From MAG-121220-bin8 sp965655865 (GTDB lineage: Bacteria; Bacteroidota; Bacteroidia; Flavobacteriales; Flavobacteriaceae): 64,000 nucleotides of DNA. Where the stretch lies: assembly GCA_965655865.1 (NCBI GenBank), contig CBFHJJ010000006.1, positions 1 to 64,000 on the forward strand. Reading direction: 5' to 3'. The notes beneath the pieces are model-generated. The model did no database searches. It worked only from the letters and a program-made list of their open reading frames with translations, and was not told the DNA's origin. The position numbers were made by a program, and so were the translations under genes. Shown piece by piece: positions 34,099 to 41,799 of this stretch (its first letter is position 1; each line of letters opens with the position of its first letter).

Positions 34099-35138
34099 GC
34101 TTTAATCCTCCAGCCGTAGGGATCTTCAATAATATTATATTGAATATCGTTCAGTTTTTTCTTTAACAAAAGACTCCAGGGATTTTCAATACTTGGTAAT
34201 TCAAATTTATCGTTTTCATATCCAAAACCACTTATTGGTAGAACAACTACTGCGGTTCCGCTTCCAAATATTTCCTTTAAATTATTTTCTTTAGCTGCAT
34301 TCAAAATTTCATTTACTTTTATTGGCCTTATTTCTATATCTATTCCTAAATCTTTTGAAATTTTAATTAGACTTTTTCTAGTGATTCCATCAAGAATACT
34401 ATCACTTGTTGGAGCTGTTATTAATTTATCTCCTATTCTAAAAAATAAATTCATAGTTCCAGCTTCTTCGATATATTCGTGTGTTGATGAATCTGTCCAA
34501 ATAATTTGTTGATAACCTTGATTTCTTGCTAGAATTGTTGGGTAGAATTGTGCAGCATAATTACCTGCAGCTTTTGCGTATCCAACACCACCTTTAGCTG
34601 CTCTACTAAAAGATTTCTCAATTTTAACCCTTACGTCTCCAGAATAATATGAATTAGCTGGAGCACATATGATCATAAATTTATATTGATTTGCTTCAGT
34701 TGCATTGATAGTGTCTTCGCTTGCAAAAATAAACGGTCTAATGTACAAGGAATTCCCTAAACCAGATTTGATCCAAGCTTTGTCAAGTTCCAATAATTTA
34801 TTAAGACTTTCAAAAAATAGTTCTTTAGGAAATTCTGGCATAGCTAATCTTAAAGAAGATTTTATAATTCGTTCATAATTATCATTTGGTCTGAACAACC
34901 ATGTTTCGTTTTTGTTGTCTTTAAATGCTTTCATACCTTCAAAGCAAGCTTGGCCGTAATGAAAAACTCTCGCAGAAGGACTAATAGTTATTGGTTCGTA
35001 AGGACATATTTGTGGATTTACCCACTCTCCATTAATATAATCACAAGTAAACATATGGTCTGTAAATACAGATCCAAAATCTAAATTATCAAAATCAATT
35101 TGGTTTATCTTAGAGATTTTTATTTTATTAACTTTCAT
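34095..35138 (-). CDS. ilvE: Branched-chain amino acid aminotransferase
   Basis: The ATG at 35138 gives 347 residues; an upstream in-frame TTG at 35147 is less likely. This is a fold-type IV PLP enzyme: FHYGQACFEGMKAF near 63, the PLP lysine in GVGYAKAAGNYA (near 195), EEAGTMNLFF near 228 and GSGTAVVV near 297. It exchanges amino groups between Leu, Ile or Val and 2-oxoglutarate. The eukaryote-like length matches the group II enzymes used by Flavobacteria. Confidence 0.93.
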   Translation of the reverse strand: MKVNKIKISKINQIDFDNLDFGSVFTDHMFTCDYINGEWVNPQICPYEPITISPSARVFHYGQACFEGMKAFKDNKNETWLFRPNDNYERIIKSSLRLAMPEFPKELFFESLNKLLELDKAWIKSGLGNSLYIRPFIFASEDTINATEANQYKFMIICAPANSYYSGDVRVKIEKSFSRAAKGGVGYAKAAGNYAAQFYPTILARNQGYQQIIWTDSSTHEYIEEAGTMNLFFRIGDKLITAPTSDSILDGITRKSLIKISKDLGIDIEIRPIKVNEILNAAKENNLKEIFGSGTAVVVLPISGFGYENDKFELPSIENPWSLLLKKKLNDIQYNIIEDPYGWRIKA

Positions 35139-35170
35139 ATAAATCAATTGTATTTAGTAAAATTACAAAT

Positions 35171-35178
35171 TAACTTTG
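35171..35178 (+). promoter_or_regulatory. Candidate -7 box for the epimerase-fold gene
   Basis: TAACTTTG matches TAnnTTTG 22 bases before the ATG at 35201, inside the 62-base divergent spacer from ilvE. The -33 position is weak. Confidence 0.4.
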
Positions 35179-35200
35179 ATTAATATTATTGATATTAAGA

Positions 35201-36106
35201 ATGAAATACTTAATTACTGGAGCTAGTGGATTGATTGGAAAAAAATTAGTTAATAAATTATTAGAACAAAATGCGTGTATTAATATTTTGACAACAAACA
35301 AGAATTTAAAATCTTCAAATAAAAATATTAATAAATTTTATTGGAATCCTGAATTAAATAAAATTGATTCAAACTGTATTAATGGAGTTCAGATAATCAT
35401 TAATCTTGCAGGTTCTCCTATTGCCCAACTTTGGACAAAATCGTCAAAAAAATCAATTCTTTTAAGCAGAACTAACTCTGTTAGATTATTAAATCAAATT
35501 ATATTAGAAAAAAAATCAAAAATTGATCATTTTTTTTGTGCATCTGCAATTGGGATTTATAAATCGGATAATTCATATACTCACAGTGAATCATCTCAAA
35601 ACATATCAAATTCTTTTCTTGGAAACACTGTTAGTAAATGGGAAACATCGTGTGAAAAGTTAAAAGAACAAAAAATAAATGTAACAATTTTGAGAATAGG
35701 ATTAGTATTGTCATTGAATGGCGGATTGCTAAAACCAATTGCACTTTCAGTTAAGTATTTTTTAGGCACATGGTTTGGTAACGGTGCTAACATATATTCT
35801 TGGATCCATATAGAAGACTTAGTTGATTCAATTTTGTTCTTATTGAATAATAATAAAACTGGTATTTATAATTTAGTTGCTCCAAATCCAATTTCAAGTA
35901 AGTTGTTTACTTTGGAAATTAGTAAAGTTTTAAATAAAAAAATATTATTTCCTCCAATCCCTTCGTCTTTAATTAAAATAATAACTGGTCCTATGTCAGA
36001 ATTATTTTTGTTTAGTCAAAATGTATCCTCTAAAAAAATTACAGCGGAAGGATTTAATTTTCAATATAAATCAATTTCTTCTGCACTAAATAATTTATTA
36101 AAATAA
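35201..36106 (+). CDS. TIGR01777-family epimerase-like protein (YfcH-like)
   Basis: The ATG at 35201 gives 301 residues. Extended-SDR Rossmann motif ITGASGLIGKKL is at about 4-15, INLAGSPIAQ at about 68-77, and a SAIGIY segment precedes the active-site region, where the usual YxxxK is not obvious. The C-terminal part, ending EGFNFQYKSISSALNNLL, matches the DUF1731 tail of this family. Function is unproven in most bacteria. It lies immediately before the grpE promoter, co-directional. Confidence 0.83.
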   Translation: MKYLITGASGLIGKKLVNKLLEQNACINILTTNKNLKSSNKNINKFYWNPELNKIDSNCINGVQIIINLAGSPIAQLWTKSSKKSILLSRTNSVRLLNQIILEKKSKIDHFFCASAIGIYKSDNSYTHSESSQNISNSFLGNTVSKWETSCEKLKEQKINVTILRIGLVLSLNGGLLKPIALSVKYFLGTWFGNGANIYSWIHIEDLVDSILFLLNNNKTGIYNLVAPNPISSKLFTLEISKVLNKKILFPPIPSSLIKIITGPMSELFLFSQNVSSKKITAEGFNFQYKSISSALNNLLK

Positions 36107-36136
36107 TTTGATGACATTTTGACAAAATATTTAAAA

Positions 36137-36153
36137 TTGGCAGTACTTTTGCA
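36137..36153 (+). promoter_or_regulatory. grpE-dnaJ promoter with sigma-54 and TAnnTTTG readings
   Basis: The sequence TTGGCAG-N5-TTGCA has GG (36139-36140) and GC (36151-36152) exactly ten bases apart, as sigma-54 -24/-12 elements require. The embedded TACTTTTG (36144-36151) also matches the Bacteroidota -7 box TAnnTTTG, with a TTTG 22 bases upstream (36118-36121). Just upstream is a perfect palindrome ATTTTG-A-CAAAAT (36116-36128). The expected start of transcription near 36163 leaves a leader of about a dozen bases before grpE. Confidence 0.6.
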
Positions 36154-36175
36154 CCCTACAAATAAATATTAGAAA

Positions 36176-36670
36176 ATGAGTAGTTCAAAAACCAAATCAC
36201 CAAAAAAACCAACTCTAAAATCTCAGATAGAAACACTTGAAGTTTCTGTCAAAGATGAAAAAGATAAATTTTTGCGTTTATTTGCTGAATTTGAGAATTA
36301 TAAGAAAAGAACTTCTAAAGAACGTTTAGATTTATATAAAACTGCTTCTCAAGAATTAATGACTGCTCTTCTTCCAATTGTTGACGATTTAAACCGAGCT
36401 TCTAAAGAATTTGAAAAATCAAAAGAAAAAAGCTTAATTGAGGGGATGTCATTAATTAAAAATAAATTTTCTGATGTTCTTAAATCTCAAGGCCTAATTC
36501 TAATCGATGTTAACAATGGTGATGATTTTGATGCCGAAATTCACGAGGCTATTACACAAATTCCAGCTGAAAATGATAATATGAAGGGTAAGATTATTGA
36601 CGTAATTGAATCTGGGTATAAACTTGGAGATAAAATTATTAGATATCCTAAAGTTGTAGTTGGAAACTAA
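36176..36670 (+). CDS. grpE: GrpE nucleotide-exchange factor
   Basis: This 164-residue protein has a long N-terminal helix with LFAEFENYKKRTSKER (about 35-50), the core GrpE signature. The beta-wing domain follows (ending GYKLGDKIIRYPKVVVGN). It releases ADP from DnaK. The Lys-rich N-terminus is typical. DnaJ follows after 10 bases; dnaK is not in the window. Confidence 0.96.
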   Translation: MSSSKTKSPKKPTLKSQIETLEVSVKDEKDKFLRLFAEFENYKKRTSKERLDLYKTASQELMTALLPIVDDLNRASKEFEKSKEKSLIEGMSLIKNKFSDVLKSQGLILIDVNNGDDFDAEIHEAITQIPAENDNMKGKIIDVIESGYKLGDKIIRYPKVVVGN

Positions 36671-36680
36671 TTAATTAAAT

Positions 36681-37793
36681 ATGAAAGAAGATTTTTACGA
36701 AATTCTTGGTGTTAGTAAATCAGCCTCTGAAAGCGAAATTAAAAAAGCATACAGAAAAAAAGCTATTAAATATCACCCAGATAAAAATCCTGGAGATTCT
36801 CAAGCTGAAGAAAATTTTAAAAAGGCAGCTGAAGCATATGAAGTTTTAGGAAACAAAGAAAAAAGATCTAAATACGATCAATTTGGACATTCTGCTTTTG
36901 ACGGATCCGGAGGTTTTGGAGGTGCTGGAATGAATATGGACGACATTTTTAGTCAGTTTGGTGATATTTTTGGTAGTGCTTTTGGAGGTGGTAGTGGTTT
37001 TGGTGGTTTTGGAGGTGGATCACGAGTTTCGAAAGGTAGTAATTTAAGAATAAGAGTTCAACTCGAACTAAGTGAAGTAGTTCTAGGAGTTGAGAAAAAG
37101 ATTAAGGTTAAAAGAAAAATTAAAGCAGATGGCGTTACTTATAAAAATTGTAATTCCTGTAATGGTTCAGGTCAAGTCACAAGAATAACAAATACAATTT
37201 TAGGTCGAATGCAATCATCCACAACATGCCCAAGTTGCGGTGGTTCTGGTCAAGTTGTTTCAAATAGACCTTCAAATTCTGATTCAAATGGTTTAATTCT
37301 TAAAGAAGAAACGGTGCTAGTTAAAATTCCCGCAGGAGTTGAAGATGGTATGCAATTAAAAGTTTCTGGAAAGGGTAATGATTCTGCTGGAAATGGTATA
37401 GCTGGAGATTTAATCGTTTTAATAAGTGAAAAGGAACATGAAACTTTAAAAAGAGAAGGTAATAATCTTCATTTTGATTTATATATAAGTATTTCAGAAG
37501 CTGTTCTAGGAGTTTCGAAAGAAATTGAAACTGTTACGGGAAATGTAAGAATCAAATTAGAGTCTGGAATTCAATCAGGAAAAATATTAAGATTAAGAGG
37601 TAAAGGCTTAAGCAGTATTAATACCTATGGAAATGGAGATTTACTAGTTCATGTTAATGTTTGGACCCCTAAGACTTTAAATAAAGAACAGAGATTATTT
37701 TTTAATCAAATGAAAGATAATGAAAATTTTATCCCATCCCCAGAGAAGGGAGAAAAATCATTTTTTGAAAAGGTTAAAGATATGTTTTCATGA
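36681..37793 (+). CDS. dnaJ: DnaJ co-chaperone with reduced zinc-finger region
   Basis: This 370-residue protein has the J domain 1-70 with HPD at 32-34, a Gly/Phe-rich linker at about 71-115, and substrate-binding domains from 120. The cysteine-rich region holds only two CxxCxGxG motifs (Cys157/160 and Cys183/186) rather than the usual four. The motifs are in frame and the flanking domains are complete, so this is not a frameshift. Two motifs can bind one zinc ion. A terminator follows 4 bases after the stop. Confidence 0.95.
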   Translation: MKEDFYEILGVSKSASESEIKKAYRKKAIKYHPDKNPGDSQAEENFKKAAEAYEVLGNKEKRSKYDQFGHSAFDGSGGFGGAGMNMDDIFSQFGDIFGSAFGGGSGFGGFGGGSRVSKGSNLRIRVQLELSEVVLGVEKKIKVKRKIKADGVTYKNCNSCNGSGQVTRITNTILGRMQSSTTCPSCGGSGQVVSNRPSNSDSNGLILKEETVLVKIPAGVEDGMQLKVSGKGNDSAGNGIAGDLIVLISEKEHETLKREGNNLHFDLYISISEAVLGVSKEIETVTGNVRIKLESGIQSGKILRLRGKGLSSINTYGNGDLLVHVNVWTPKTLNKEQRLFFNQMKDNENFIPSPEKGEKSFFEKVKDMFS

Positions 37794-37796
37794 TTC

Positions 37797-37823
37797 CTAA
37801 TTGAGAATTAGTCTTTTTTTTTT
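37797..37823 (+). terminator. Terminator after grpE-dnaJ
   Basis: CTAATT (37797-37802) pairs with AATTAG (37806-37811) around GAG, followed by a long T-run. The stem is short and AT-rich, but the T-run is strong. Confidence 0.7.
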
Positions 37824-37869
37824 AGTTCTAAAGTTATCATTTCATTATATTTAAATTTTCTATTCCATA

Positions 37870-38691
37870 ATGAACAAATTTTTAGAATTTATTAATAAAG
37901 AATTTTTTGTCACCTCTGATATTAAATTCTCAATTTTTTCTTTATTACTGGTTACTTTTATTTTTCTTCTGACACATTTTTTGTTAAAGTTTATCAAAAA
38001 AAATGCTACAAAAAAATTAGATGAAGAACGAAAACTTAAGTTTAAATCAGTTTTTTCTTTCTTAAATTATTTTGTCTTTGTAATAGTTGCCTTCATGACG
38101 TTTCCAACTTTTGGAATAAATTTAACTGGAATATTTGCTGCTTCAGCTGCATTATTAGTTGGTGTTGGTCTGGCCCTTCAAACTTTTTTTCAAGATATTA
38201 TTTCAGGAATTTTAATATTGGCTGATCAGACTGTTCATGTTGGTGATATTATTGAAATTGACGGCAAAGTTGGTAGGGTTGAAAATATAAAAATTAGAAC
38301 AACAAGAGCTGTTACTTTTGACAATAAAGTTCTCATTATTCCTAATCATAAATATTTAACATCAACATTATTTAATTGGACAGAGAATGGAACTGTTTTA
38401 AGAGGCTCCGTTTCTGTAGGTGTTGATTATAACTCAGATGTAGAAAAAGTAAAAGAAATACTATTAGAAATTGCTGATTCTCATCCACATTTAATGAAAA
38501 ATCCTACACCTAATGTTATTTTTAAAAATTTTGGAGACAACTCATTAGATTTTCAATTAATTTTTACTTATAATAATGGTTTTAGAGTAAATCTTATTGA
38601 AAGTGATATAAGATTTTTAGTTTATAAAAGGTTTAAAGAAAATAATATTAACATACCATTTCCTCAGAGAGTTGTTCACTTACAAAAATAA
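37870..38691 (+). CDS. Small-conductance mechanosensitive channel (MscS family)
   Basis: This 273-residue protein has three membrane segments. The pore-lining third helix contains GVGLALQTFFQDIISGILIL (about 98-117), followed by the beta domain (VGDIIEIDGKVGRVENIKIRTT) and the C-terminal alpha/beta domain. It opens under membrane tension to release solutes. Length matches E. coli MscS (286). The sigma-54 activator gene starts 3 bases after its stop. Confidence 0.92.
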   Translation: MNKFLEFINKEFFVTSDIKFSIFSLLLVTFIFLLTHFLLKFIKKNATKKLDEERKLKFKSVFSFLNYFVFVIVAFMTFPTFGINLTGIFAASAALLVGVGLALQTFFQDIISGILILADQTVHVGDIIEIDGKVGRVENIKIRTTRAVTFDNKVLIIPNHKYLTSTLFNWTENGTVLRGSVSVGVDYNSDVEKVKEILLEIADSHPHLMKNPTPNVIFKNFGDNSLDFQLIFTYNNGFRVNLIESDIRFLVYKRFKENNINIPFPQRVVHLQK

Positions 38692-38694
38692 AAT

Positions 38695-39858
38695 ATGCCA
38701 AAAATATTAATAATTGAAGACGAAGAAACTATAAGAAGAGTTCTTAAAAAAGTATTACATCAAGAAGATAAGAATTATGAAATTATTGAGGCAGTTGATG
38801 GCGTCGATGGCGTTTCAAAAATAAATTCTAATAAATTTGATTTGATTTTATGCGATATTAAAATGCCTAAAAAAGATGGTATTGAAGTATTAAGACATGT
38901 ACTTAAAGAATGTCCAAATACACCTACAATAATGATTTCAGGACACGGTGATCTGGAAACTGCTGTTGAATCTATGAGAATAGGTGCTTTCGATTATATT
39001 TCTAAACCACCAGATTTAAACAGGTTATTAAATTCTGTTAGGTCAGCCCTATTGAATAATAATTTTATTAAAAAAGGAAAGGTTAAATCTAAAAAATCAA
39101 ATGAATATAATATTATAGGAGAATCTCATCCTATTTCAGAAATTAAAGCGATGATAAACAAGGTAGCTTTAACAAATGCAAAAGTTTTAATTCAAGGTCC
39201 TAACGGCTCAGGAAAAGAATTAGTTGCTCATCAAATACACATGAATAGTTTAAGGAATTCTGCACCTTTTATAGAAGTTAATTGTGCTGCTATTCCTTCA
39301 GAACTAATTGAAAGTGAATTATTTGGCCATGTTAAGGGTGCCTTTACATCAGCAGTTAAAGATAAAGCTGGTAAATTTGAAGCTGCCAATGGTGGAACAA
39401 TATTTCTTGATGAAATTGGAGACATGAGCATGTCAGCTCAATCTAAGGTTTTAAGAGCCCTACAAGAGCATAAAATTCAAAGAGTTGGAAGTGAAAGAGA
39501 TCTAATTGTTGATGTTAGGGTAATTGCTGCAACTAATAAAAAACTACGATCTGAAATTGAAAACAACAATTTTAGAGAAGATCTTTTCCATCGTTTAGCT
39601 GTAATTGAAATAAATGTTCCTTCTCTAAATGACAGAGTTTCTGATATTCCATTGTTAGTTGAACATTTCTTAAAAGATATTTCTAAAGATTCTGGTGCTG
39701 ATATAAAAACAATGGATAAGGACGCAGTTAATAAATTAAAAGAATTTGATTGGTCAGGAAATGTAAGAGAATTAAGAAATGTTATTGAAAGGTTAATTAT
39801 TCTGTCTGATAAAAATAAAATTACAAAAAATGATGTTGTTAAATATTCAAACAAATAA
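38695..39858 (+). CDS. Sigma-54-dependent response regulator lacking a DNA-binding domain
   Basis: This 387-residue protein has a receiver domain (1-120) with phospho-acceptor Asp54 in LCDIKMP, then an AAA+ domain. Walker A is GPNGSGKE at 168-175, the sigma-54 contact loop is GAFTSA at 215-220 (GAFTGA in most activators), Walker B is TIFLDEIGD at 235-243, the arginine-finger region is FREDLFHRL at 293-301 and sensor II is GNVREL at 355-360. The protein ends about 27 residues later, so the Fis-type helix-turn-helix of NtrC is missing. It sits between mscS (3 bases) and an M28 peptidase (4 bases). No histidine kinase is nearby. Confidence 0.92.
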   Translation: MPKILIIEDEETIRRVLKKVLHQEDKNYEIIEAVDGVDGVSKINSNKFDLILCDIKMPKKDGIEVLRHVLKECPNTPTIMISGHGDLETAVESMRIGAFDYISKPPDLNRLLNSVRSALLNNNFIKKGKVKSKKSNEYNIIGESHPISEIKAMINKVALTNAKVLIQGPNGSGKELVAHQIHMNSLRNSAPFIEVNCAAIPSELIESELFGHVKGAFTSAVKDKAGKFEAANGGTIFLDEIGDMSMSAQSKVLRALQEHKIQRVGSERDLIVDVRVIAATNKKLRSEIENNNFREDLFHRLAVIEINVPSLNDRVSDIPLLVEHFLKDISKDSGADIKTMDKDAVNKLKEFDWSGNVRELRNVIERLIILSDKNKITKNDVVKYSNK

Positions 39859-39862
39859 TTAA

Positions 39863-41239
39863 ATGAAGCTTTTTATTTCTATATACTTATTATTATTTTC
39901 TTTTTTTACTTTTTCTCAAGATGACAAAGCTGTCATTAAAAATATTTTTGACACTACAATGACCTCTAGTTCTAGCTATGAATTATTGGATTTTTTATCA
40001 AATGAGATTGGACATAGATTATCAGGTTCATTAGGAGCAGAAAGAGCAGTTGAGTGGGGTAGAAGTGAATTGTCTAAAATAGGGTTTGATAAAGTTTGGT
40101 TACAAGAGGTTATGGTCCCTAAATGGGTTAGAGGTCCAAAGGAATTTGCTTTAATTGAAACCCAACCTGGCATCACATTTAATGTGGATGTGTGTGCATT
40201 GGGAGGGTCAGTTGCTACACCCTCTGTCGGAATTAAATCCAATGTAGTTGAAGTTAAGAGTTTTGAAGAATTACAATTACTTGGAAAAAAAGGAGTTGAT
40301 GGAAAAATAGTTTTTTTTAATAGACCCATGCAACCAAACCTTATTAGTACCTTTCAAGCTTATGGTAACGCAGTTGATCAAAGAGTCAACGGAGCTGCTG
40401 AGGCAATCAAATATGGGGCTATTGGTGTTATTGTAAGGTCTATGAGCTTAAGATTAGATGATATCCCGCATACTGGCACTATGAGCTATGGAAACCTACC
40501 TTCAAGTAAACGTATACCTGCAGCTGCCATAAGTACAAATGCTGCTGAAAAGTTAAGTAAGCTTCTAAAAATAAATCCAAATCTAAAGTTTCTTTTAAGG
40601 CAACAATGCAAAACATATAAAGACGTCAAATCTTACAATGTTATTGCTGAATTAAAAGGATCTGAATATCCAAAAGAAATTATTTTAGTAGGGGGACATT
40701 TAGATTCTTGGGATTTAGGAGATGGATCTCACGATGATGGTGCAGGAATTGTACAGTCAATGGATATCATAAATATTTTCAAAAAAATTAATTATAAACC
40801 TAAAAGAACAATTAGAATTGTTCTTTTTATGAACGAAGAAAATGGTTTGAGAGGCGCATTAAAGTATGCAGAAATATCAACTAAAAATAAATTGAATCAT
40901 ATTTTCGCTCTTGAATCTGATGCTGGAGGATTTACGCCTAGAGGATTTTCTTTTACCGCCAGTAAAGAAAATTTTGAATTGATAAAGTCATGGAAAAATT
41001 TATTTGAACCTTATTTAATACAATCTTTTGAGTTAGGAGGAAGTGGCGCAGATATATCTCCTTTAAATAATGATTTAAATGTTTTAGCTGGGTTAAGGCC
41101 AGATTCTCAAAGATATTTTGATTACCACCACACATCAATTGATACTTTTGATGCTATTAATAAAAGAGAATTAGAATTAGGAACCTTTTCAATGGCTTCT
41201 TTAGTTTATTTGTTTGATAAATATGGAATTATAAAATAA
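39863..41239 (+). CDS. Secreted M28-family metallopeptidase (carboxypeptidase Q-like)
   Basis: This 458-residue protein has a signal peptide (about 1-18, ending FTFSQ). The two-zinc site is seen as His279 in GGHLDSWD, Asp291 in HDDGAG, Glu325/326 in NEENG, Asp353 in ESDAGG and His423/424 in DYHHTS. An inserted PA-like domain covers about 110-245. Relatives are plasma glutamate carboxypeptidase-like exopeptidases that release single amino acids from dipeptides. It starts 4 bases after the sigma-54 activator. Confidence 0.9.
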   Translation: MKLFISIYLLLFSFFTFSQDDKAVIKNIFDTTMTSSSSYELLDFLSNEIGHRLSGSLGAERAVEWGRSELSKIGFDKVWLQEVMVPKWVRGPKEFALIETQPGITFNVDVCALGGSVATPSVGIKSNVVEVKSFEELQLLGKKGVDGKIVFFNRPMQPNLISTFQAYGNAVDQRVNGAAEAIKYGAIGVIVRSMSLRLDDIPHTGTMSYGNLPSSKRIPAAAISTNAAEKLSKLLKINPNLKFLLRQQCKTYKDVKSYNVIAELKGSEYPKEIILVGGHLDSWDLGDGSHDDGAGIVQSMDIINIFKKINYKPKRTIRIVLFMNEENGLRGALKYAEISTKNKLNHIFALESDAGGFTPRGFSFTASKENFELIKSWKNLFEPYLIQSFELGGSGADISPLNNDLNVLAGLRPDSQRYFDYHHTSIDTFDAINKRELELGTFSMASLVYLFDKYGIIK

Positions 41240-41247
41240 TATCAATA

Positions 41248-41799
41248 GTGGAATCATTAATTGATTTAGATAAGTCGCTTTTTGTTTTTTTAAACGCTTT
41301 AGGATCTGATTTATTTGATTCTTTTTGGATGTTCGTTACTAATAAGAAATCATCAATTCCTCTTTATTTATTTTTAATTTATTATATCTATAAAAAACTA
41401 TCAAATATTGAATTTATTAAATATTTAGTTTTGATAAGTGTACTAATTGTATTAACTGACCAAACAAGTAACTTGTTTAAAGATTTTTTTGAAAGATTAA
41501 GACCGTGTCATGATGAAACGATAAATGATTCTATTAGAATTGTTAAAGCGAGTTGTGGTGGATTATATGGATTTTTTTCGGCTCATGCTGCAAACTCTTT
41601 TGCTCTAGCTTCCTTTTTTTATTTTTCCTTAAAAAGATTTTCATTAAATTTTAAATATCTTTTTTTATGGGCAATTATAGTTTCATACAGTAGAATTTAT
41701 ATTGGAGTACATTTTCCAGCTGATGTCATATTTGGTTCATTTTTTGGAATTCTTTTGGGTTATCTATTTTCAAATGCTTTTTTTAAAACTAAATTATAA
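41248..41799 (+). CDS. PAP2-family membrane phosphatase
   Basis: This 183-residue protein starts at a GTG (41248). The three PAP2 motifs are present: KDFFERLRP (Lys78...Arg85-Pro86), SAHA (111-114, His113) and SRIYIGVHFPAD (Arg149, His155, Asp159). About five membrane segments surround them. It removes a phosphate from a lipid phosphate such as undecaprenyl or phosphatidylglycerol phosphate. Its stop overlaps the next start (TAATG), and the next gene makes an LtaS-like enzyme, suggesting a shared lipid-linked task. Confidence 0.9.
   Translation: MESLIDLDKSLFVFLNALGSDLFDSFWMFVTNKKSSIPLYLFLIYYIYKKLSNIEFIKYLVLISVLIVLTDQTSNLFKDFFERLRPCHDETINDSIRIVKASCGGLYGFFSAHAANSFALASFFYFSLKRFSLNFKYLFLWAIIVSYSRIYIGVHFPADVIFGSFFGILLGYLFSNAFFKTKL

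Noticed and set aside
36681..37793. Frameshift or deletion as the reason for the short DnaJ zinc region
   Set aside because: The frame is continuous, both flanking domains are complete, and the pattern matches what I know of other Bacteroidota DnaJ proteins.
39477..39854. 125-codon minus-strand frame opposite the sigma-54 activator
   Set aside because: Long antisense frames are expected opposite A/T-rich codons. It is Ser/Leu/Thr-rich, lacks any domain and covers the AAA+ motifs of the real gene.
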